Assembly: GCA_036013505.1 (NCBI GenBank)
Contig: CP107851.1
Coordinates: 6,098,501 to 6,162,500, forward strand
Direction: 5' to 3'
Length of the DNA stretch: 64,000 nucleotides
Source of the DNA: Streptomyces sp. NBC_00510
GTDB taxonomy: Bacteria; Actinomycetota; Actinomycetes; Streptomycetales; Streptomycetaceae
Below, in pieces: positions 59,323 to 64,000 of the stretch (within the stretch, counting starts at the first letter, position 1; each line of letters begins with the position of its first letter). A program made the position numbers and the translations under genes. Under the pieces are notes generated by a model. The model was not told the origin of the DNA and did not search any database. It was given only the letters and a program-made list of their open reading frames with translations.

Positions 59323-60297
59323 TCAGGCGCGGCGTCGCAGGGTGTCGAGCAGGACGGCCAGCGCGATGACCGCGCCGATGACGACCTGCTGCCAGAAGGC
59401 GGAGACCGACAGCAGGTTGAGGCCGTTGCGGAGGACGGCGAGGATCAGCGCGCCGATCAGGGTGCCGGACGCCTTGCCGACGCCGCCGGAGAGGCTGGCG
59501 CCGCCGATGACGACCGCCGCGATGGCGTCCAGCTCGTAGCCGTAGGCGGCCTGCGGCTGCGCCGAGGCGAGACGGGAGGCGAGCACGATGCCCGCGACCG
59601 CCGCGAAGAGGCCGGACAGCGCGTAGATGATGATCTTCTGGCGCTTGACGCGGATGCCGGAGAGGCGGGCCGCCTCCTCGTTGCCGCCGATCGCGTACAT
59701 GGCGCGGCCTATGTAGGTGCGGCCGAGGATGATCGCCGTCGCGGCACCCGCGACGATCATCACCAGGACCGGGACGGGCAGCCAGCCGCCGATGGTGTCG
59801 CCCAGGTGGGAGACGGAGTCGGGGAAGGCGATGGGGCTGCCCTGGGAGATGACCAGGGTGAGGCCGCGGCCGATCGACAGCATCGCGAGGGTCGCGATGA
59901 ACGGCGGCAGCTTGCCGAAGGAGATCAGCAGGCCGCTCAGCAGACCGCTGGCGACACCCGTGGCGACGGACAGCACGACCGCCAGCCACACCGGCAGGCC
60001 CGCCGAACTCGCGCTCCAGGCCAGCACCGTCGCGGAGAGCGCGGCGACCGAGCCCACCGACAGGTCGATGCCGGCCGCCACGATCACGAAGGTGGAGCCG
60101 AAGGCGAGGATGGCGACGACGGCCGCCTGGACGCCGACGTTGAGCAGGTTCTGCGTGGACAGGAAGTCGCCCGACAGGAACGACAGTGCCACCAGCAGGA
60201 CCACCAGCGCGCTGAGCGCGCCGTTGTTGAGGAGCACACGGCGCGCCGCGGCGACGCCGCCCGTGTCCGTACTGCTTTTGAGCGTGTCAGTGGCCAC
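59323..60297 (-). CDS. rbsC: D-ribose ABC transporter permease
   Basis: 324 aa from a GTG at 60297 that overlaps the rbsA end by 11 nt. RbsC-type permease with about nine membrane segments: LSALVVLLVALSFLSGDFLS, QAAVVAILAFGSTFVIVAAG, IDLSVGSVAALSATVLAW, FIATLAMLSIGRGLTLVISQ, YAIGGNEEAARLSGIRVKRQ (cytoplasmic EAA-like loop), AIAAVVIGGASLSGGVGKAS. Partner of RbsA and RbsB. Confidence 0.94.
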   Translation of the reverse strand: MATDTLKSSTDTGGVAAARRVLLNNGALSALVVLLVALSFLSGDFLSTQNLLNVGVQAAVVAILAFGSTFVIVAAGIDLSVGSVAALSATVLAWSASSAGLPVWLAVVLSVATGVASGLLSGLLISFGKLPPFIATLAMLSIGRGLTLVISQGSPIAFPDSVSHLGDTIGGWLPVPVLVMIVAGAATAIILGRTYIGRAMYAIGGNEEAARLSGIRVKRQKIIIYALSGLFAAVAGIVLASRLASAQPQAAYGYELDAIAAVVIGGASLSGGVGKASGTLIGALILAVLRNGLNLLSVSAFWQQVVIGAVIALAVLLDTLRRRA

Positions 60298-61837
60298 GGG
60301 AGCCCTCCACATCCTTCGTTGCTGTTGCGTTGCCGCCCTCGGTGGGCGCTGTGCCGACGGCCAGGGCCATGACGGAGTCCTGGGTGGCCTCGTGCGAGGG
60401 GAGTTCACCGGCGATCCGGCCCTGGGACATCACCAGGACGCGGTCGCTCATGCCCAGCACCTCGGGGAGGTCGCTGGAGATCATCAGCACCGCGTGGCCG
60501 GAGGCCGTGAGCTGGTTGACGAGTTGGTAGATCTCGACCTTGGCGCCGACGTCGATGCCCCGGGTCGGCTCGTCGAGGATGAGCACCTTGGTGTCGGCCA
60601 GCAGCCACTTGCCGATGACGATCTTCTGCTGGTTGCCGCCCGACAGGGTGCGTACGTGCTGGTGCAGCCCGGCCATGCGGACCTTGAGCTGCCCCGAGAT
60701 CCGGTCGGCCGCCTTGCGCTGCCCGGCCCGGTCGACGAACCCGGCGCGGGTGGCCCGGCCGAGCGTGACCAGCCCCAGGTTCTCCTGGATGGTGGCGTCC
60801 AGCACCAGGCCCTGGCCCTTGCGGTCCTCCGGCACCAGGCCGATGCCCGCGTCCATGGCGGCGTTGACGTCGTGGCGGCGCAGCCGCTTGCCCAGCACCT
60901 CGACCGTTCCGGAGTCGTACGGGTCGGCGCCGAAGACCGCGCGGACGACCTCGGTGCGCCCGGCGCCGACGAGCCCGGCCAGGCCGACGACCTCGCCGGC
61001 CCGCACCTCGAAGCTCACGTCGTGGAAGACGCCGCCCCGGGTGAGGCCCTCGACCCGCAGCAGGGGCGCGCCCGCTTCGGCGCGCTCGCGCGGGTACTGC
61101 TGCTCGATGCTGCGGCCCACCATCAGCCGGACCAGTTCGTCCTCGGGGGTGCTCGCGGGCACCTGGGAGACGCTGCGGCCGTCACGCAGGACGGTCACGC
61201 GGTCGCCGAGCGCGGCGATCTCCTCCAGGTGGTGGGTGATGAAGACGATGCCGACGCCGTCCTCGCGCAGCTTGCGCACGATCCGGAAGAGCTTGTCGAC
61301 CTCCTCGCTGGTGAGCACCGCGGTCGGCTCGTCCATGATCAGGACGCGCGTCTCCAGGCTGAGCGCCTTGGCGATCTCCACCATCTGCAGGCGGGCGATG
61401 CCCAGTTCGGAGACCGGGGTGCGCGGGTCGACGTCGACGCCGACCCGGGCCAGCAGGGCCGCGGCGTCCGCGTTCATCTGCTTGCGGTTCACCAGGCCGA
61501 GTCGGCGCGGCTGGCGGCCCAGGAAGATGTTCTCGGCGACGCTCAGCGCCGGGACGAGGTTGAACTCCTGGTAGATGGTCGCGATGCCCAGCTTCTCGGC
61601 GTCCTGCGCACCATGGATGCGCACCTCCGCGCCGTCGACGAGGATCCGGCCCCCGTCGGGGCGGTTGGCGCCGGAGAGCATCTTGATCAGGGTGCTCTTG
61701 CCCGCGCCGTTCTCGCCGAGCAGGACGTGCACCTCGCCTCCGCGCAGGTCGAAGTCGACGCCGTCGAGGGCCACCACACCGGGGAAGACCTTGCGGACGC
61801 CCTCCATGCGGAGGAGCTCGGGGCTGCTCGTGCTCAA
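60287..61837 (-). CDS. rbsA: D-ribose ABC transporter ATP-binding protein
   Basis: 516 aa from a TTG at 61837, supported by AAGGGAG 6 nt upstream and by the TTGA overlap with the regulator stop; the ATG at 61807 is the alternative. Two ABC domains: the first has Walker A LLGENGAGKSTLIKMLSG, ELGIARLQMVEIAKALS and Walker B RVLIMDEPTAVL; the second has a degenerate Walker A (GLVGAGRTE), signature TLSGGNQQKIVIGKWL and VLILDEPTRGIDVG, as is normal for sugar ATPases of this family. Confidence 0.95.
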   Translation of the reverse strand: MSTSSPELLRMEGVRKVFPGVVALDGVDFDLRGGEVHVLLGENGAGKSTLIKMLSGANRPDGGRILVDGAEVRIHGAQDAEKLGIATIYQEFNLVPALSVAENIFLGRQPRRLGLVNRKQMNADAAALLARVGVDVDPRTPVSELGIARLQMVEIAKALSLETRVLIMDEPTAVLTSEEVDKLFRIVRKLREDGVGIVFITHHLEEIAALGDRVTVLRDGRSVSQVPASTPEDELVRLMVGRSIEQQYPRERAEAGAPLLRVEGLTRGGVFHDVSFEVRAGEVVGLAGLVGAGRTEVVRAVFGADPYDSGTVEVLGKRLRRHDVNAAMDAGIGLVPEDRKGQGLVLDATIQENLGLVTLGRATRAGFVDRAGQRKAADRISGQLKVRMAGLHQHVRTLSGGNQQKIVIGKWLLADTKVLILDEPTRGIDVGAKVEIYQLVNQLTASGHAVLMISSDLPEVLGMSDRVLVMSQGRIAGELPSHEATQDSVMALAVGTAPTEGGNATATKDVEGSRGH

Positions 61838-62847
61838 CGGGAACTCCCTTCGGACGCGCCGCAGGAGCGGCGGACTACGAGACGGGCGGACACGGTGACC
61901 GACGGCGCCGGCCTGCCCTCCACCCGGTCGATCAGCGAGCGCACGGCCGCGCGGCCGAGCTCGCCGGTGGGCTGGGCGATGGCGGTGATCGGCGGATCGG
62001 TGTGGAGGAACCACGGGATGTCGTCGAAGGCGGCGAGCGCGATGTCGTCGGGCACGCGCAGGCCGCGGGCGCGGATCTCGTCCATGGCGCCGAGCGCCAT
62101 CAGGTTGTCCGCGGCGAAGACCACGTCGGGCGGGACCGGCAGGTCCAGGAAGCGGGCGGTGGCCCTGCGGCCGCTGTCCGCCTGGAAGTCGCCCTGGCCT
62201 ATGTACTCGTCGGGCAGCTGCAGGCCGAAGGCGGCCAGCGCCTCACGGAAGGCCCGCACCCGCTCGCGGCCCGTGGTGGTCGCGGCGGGGCCCGCGATGA
62301 TCGCCAGCCGGCGGTGGCCCAGGCCGTGGAGGTGGGCGACCAGGTCGCGCACCGCGTCGCAGCCGTCGGTGCGGATCACCGGGACGTCGTTGCCGACGCC
62401 GGGGATCCAGCGGTCGACGAAGACCATCGGGGTGCCGGCGAGCACCGCGTCCAGGATCAGGGGGGAACCGCCGTCGGTGGGGCTGACCAGCAGTCCGTCG
62501 ATGCGGCGGTCCAGCAGCGTGCGGATGTGGTGGTCCTGCTGCTCCGGCCGCTCGTCGGCGTTGCCGATGATCACGCTGTAGCCCAGTGCCCTGGCCTCGT
62601 CCTCCACCGAGCGGGCGAGCTCGGTGAAGAAGGGGTTCAGCACGTCGCTGATGACCAGGCCGAGGGTCCGGGTCTGGTCGGTGCGCAGCGAGCGCGCCAC
62701 CGCGTTGGGCCGGTAGCCGAGCTCGGCCACGGCCTCCAGCACCCGGGTGCGGGTGCCCGGGCGGACCGCCGGGTGGTCATTGAGCACGCGGGAGACCGTC
62801 GCGACGGAGACACCCGCGCGTGATGCCACGTCCTTGATGCTCGCCAC
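61834..62847 (-). CDS. rbsR: LacI-family repressor of the ribose operon
   Basis: 337 aa from the GTG at 62847, chosen because GAGGAGG ends 8 nt upstream; a GTG at 62856 lies inside that site. HTH ASIKDVASRAGVSVATVSRV and LNDHPAVRPGTRTRVLEAVA, then LVISDVLNPFFTELARSVED, LLVSPTDGGSPLILDAVLAG, VFAADNLMALGAMDEIRARG, AAFDDIPWFLHTDPPITAIA. First gene of its own target operon (stop overlaps rbsA as TTGA), so it is autoregulated through the two operators at 62864-62899. Confidence 0.93.
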   Translation of the reverse strand: MASIKDVASRAGVSVATVSRVLNDHPAVRPGTRTRVLEAVAELGYRPNAVARSLRTDQTRTLGLVISDVLNPFFTELARSVEDEARALGYSVIIGNADERPEQQDHHIRTLLDRRIDGLLVSPTDGGSPLILDAVLAGTPMVFVDRWIPGVGNDVPVIRTDGCDAVRDLVAHLHGLGHRRLAIIAGPAATTTGRERVRAFREALAAFGLQLPDEYIGQGDFQADSGRRATARFLDLPVPPDVVFAADNLMALGAMDEIRARGLRVPDDIALAAFDDIPWFLHTDPPITAIAQPTGELGRAAVRSLIDRVEGRPAPSVTVSARLVVRRSCGASEGSSR

Positions 62848-62863
62848 CCGTCCCACCTCCTCG

Positions 62864-62877
62864 TGGAATCGATTACA
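62864..62877. promoter_or_regulatory. RbsR operator, proximal copy
   Basis: TGGAATCGATTACA, a near-perfect palindrome (core AATCGATT, outer TG/CA), 17 nt upstream of the rbsR start. Confidence 0.82.
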
Positions 62878-62885
62878 AAGAGGAT

Positions 62886-62899
62886 TGGAATCGATTACA
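62886..62899. promoter_or_regulatory. RbsR operator, distal copy
   Basis: The identical TGGAATCGATTACA, 22 bp from the first (centre to centre, two helical turns), so both copies face the same side of the DNA. Confidence 0.82.
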
Positions 62900-63039
62900 T
62901 GCTCCAGGGCAAGAGTACGAAACCGGATCGTTACATTCCGGGGCCCCGCCGGGCGGAGTTGTCCACAGCCCTCGGCGGCCTGTCGGGGCCGGGCGGTACC
63001 GTCGGATCACATCGCAGATCCGGGGAGGTGGCCCGCGCC

Positions 63040-64000
63040 GTGGGGGAGTTGAGACTGGCCGTCGTCGAGGGCGTCCTCGAACGGATCACGTACGCCAACG
63101 AGGAGAACGGGTACACGGTCGCCCGGGTCGACACCGGTCGCGGCGCCGGCGATCTGCTGACCGTGGTCGGCTCGCTGCTCGGCGCCCAGCCGGGCGAGTC
63201 GCTGCGCATGGAGGGCCGTTGGGGCTCCCATCCGCAGTACGGCAAGCAGTTCACCGTGGAGAACTACACCACCGTCCTCCCGGCCACGATCCAGGGCATA
63301 CGGCGCTACCTCGGCTCCGGGCTGATCAAGGGCATCGGCCCGCGGATCGCCGAGCGGATCGTCGAGCACTTCGGCACCGACACCCTGGAGGTCATCGAGC
63401 GGGAGCCCGCGCGGCTGGTGGAGGTCCCGGGCCTGGGCCCCAAGCGCACCAAGCTGATCGGCGCCGCCTGGGAGGAGCAGAAGGCCATCAAGGAGGTCAT
63501 GGTCTTCCTCCAGGGCGTCGGCGTGTCCACCTCGATCGCGGTGCGGATCTACAAGGAGTACGGGGACTCCTCGATCTCCGTGGTGAAGAACCAGCCCTAC
63601 CGGCTGGCGGCCGACGTCTGGGGCATCGGCTTCCTCACCGCCGACCGCATCGCGCGGGCCGTCGGCATCCCGCACGACAGCCCCGAGCGCGTCAAGGCCG
63701 GTCTCCAGTACGCCCTGTCGCAGGCGACCGACAGCGGCAACTGCTTCCTGCCCGAGGAGCAACTGCTGTCGGACGCGGTGAAACTGCTCCAGGTGGACAT
63801 CGGGTTGGTCATCGACTGCCTCGCGGAGCTGGCCGGCGAGGAGGGCGTGGTCATCGAGCCCGTGCCCGCCCCCGACGGCGGTGGCGACCCGGTGCGCGCG
63901 GTGTACCTGGTGCCCTTCCACCGGGCGGAGATCTCCCTGGCCGGCTCGCTGCTGCGGCTGCTGCGCGGCACGGAGGACCGGATGCCCGGCTTCCGTGACG
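63040..64000 (+). CDS. recD2: RecD2-like ATP-dependent helicase, N-terminal part (cut by window edge)
   Basis: Open from a GTG at 63040 (GGGGAGG 11 nt upstream; GTG at 63028 also in frame) to the window end, 320 codons. RecD2 N-terminal region: LERITYANEENGYTVARVDT (OB-like fold), GIRRYLGSGLIKGIGPRIAE and LVEVPGLGPKRTKLIGAAWE (two helix-hairpin-helix elements), MVFLQGVGVSTSIAVRIYKE, LAADVWGIGFLTADRIARAV. The helicase motor with Walker A lies beyond the window. SF1B 5'-3' helicase without RecBC. Divergent from rbsR with a 192-nt gap that contains the rbs operators. Confidence 0.9.
   Translation, partial: MGELRLAVVEGVLERITYANEENGYTVARVDTGRGAGDLLTVVGSLLGAQPGESLRMEGRWGSHPQYGKQFTVENYTTVLPATIQGIRRYLGSGLIKGIGPRIAERIVEHFGTDTLEVIEREPARLVEVPGLGPKRTKLIGAAWEEQKAIKEVMVFLQGVGVSTSIAVRIYKEYGDSSISVVKNQPYRLAADVWGIGFLTADRIARAVGIPHDSPERVKAGLQYALSQATDSGNCFLPEEQLLSDAVKLLQVDIGLVIDCLAELAGEEGVVIEPVPAPDGGGDPVRAVYLVPFHRAEISLAGSLLRLLRGTEDRMPGFRD

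Overview
The window is high-GC DNA (GTG and occasional TTG starts, strong third-position G/C, long antisense shadow frames) and is almost certainly a Streptomyces chromosome core segment. The best anchors are the neighbouring orn and adpA (bldH) genes, with a bldA-type TTA codon inside adpA, the complete cebR-cebEFG-bglC cellobiose locus, and an accR-accD1A1-hmgL-acyl-CoA dehydrogenase locus. From memory, the stretch from about 14.5 to 46.5 kb resembles the S. coelicolor SCO2793-SCO2758 region. No insertion sequence, prophage or CRISPR array was seen.

Layout. 1-3.7 kb: leftward accessory block with a truncated WXG100-like polymorphic toxin, a beta-propeller-like protein and two tandem paralogues of unknown function. 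3.7-5.6 kb: GNAT acetyltransferase and a WhiJ-like XRE/DUF397 pair. 5.6-11.6 kb: cellobiose uptake and hydrolysis under CebR, with two CebR boxes. 11.9-14.5 kb: small housekeeping genes and tRNA-His. 14.5-20.8 kb: orn, adpA with a long structured leader region, universal stress protein, acetate transporter and glmS. 20.9-29.6 kb: leucine/short-chain acyl-CoA catabolism around a TetR regulator with a duplicated operator. 29.6-32.6 kb: two-component system and a phosphatase. 32.7-38.4 kb: PucR regulator divergent from a symporter, agmatinase-like and ThDP-enzyme operon. 38.6-46.5 kb: fused asymmetric ABC exporter, S37 peptidase, lipoprotein, Tat-exported GH3 enzyme. 46.6-51.2 kb: lipoprotein, LysR, DMT exporter, TIM-barrel isomerase and MarR-GNAT fusion. 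51.3-56.4 kb: LacI regulator divergent from an oxidoreductase / DUF993 / isomerase operon. 56.5-62.9 kb: DUF937 gene and ribose operon (rbsRACBKD). 63.0 kb to the end: start of a RecD2-like helicase.

How it works together. Four transport/catabolic modules (cellobiose, ribose, a guanidino compound, an unknown sugar or polyol) each have their own regulator, and three of them show palindromic operators. The acyl-CoA module would feed acetyl-CoA and acetoacetate. AdpA is the developmental regulator of the region. Many genes have a TAnnnT hexamer 6-8 nt before the start codon, the arrangement expected for leaderless mRNAs, and many operon joints are 4-nt GTGA/ATGA overlaps.

The least described parts are the LacI / Gfo-Idh-MocA / DUF993 / isomerase operon, an orphan ECF-like promoter that runs into a terminator at 56.3-56.4 kb, tandem hairpins upstream of adpA, a tandem G-rich repeat upstream of the response regulator, and the paralogue pair next to the polymorphic toxin.
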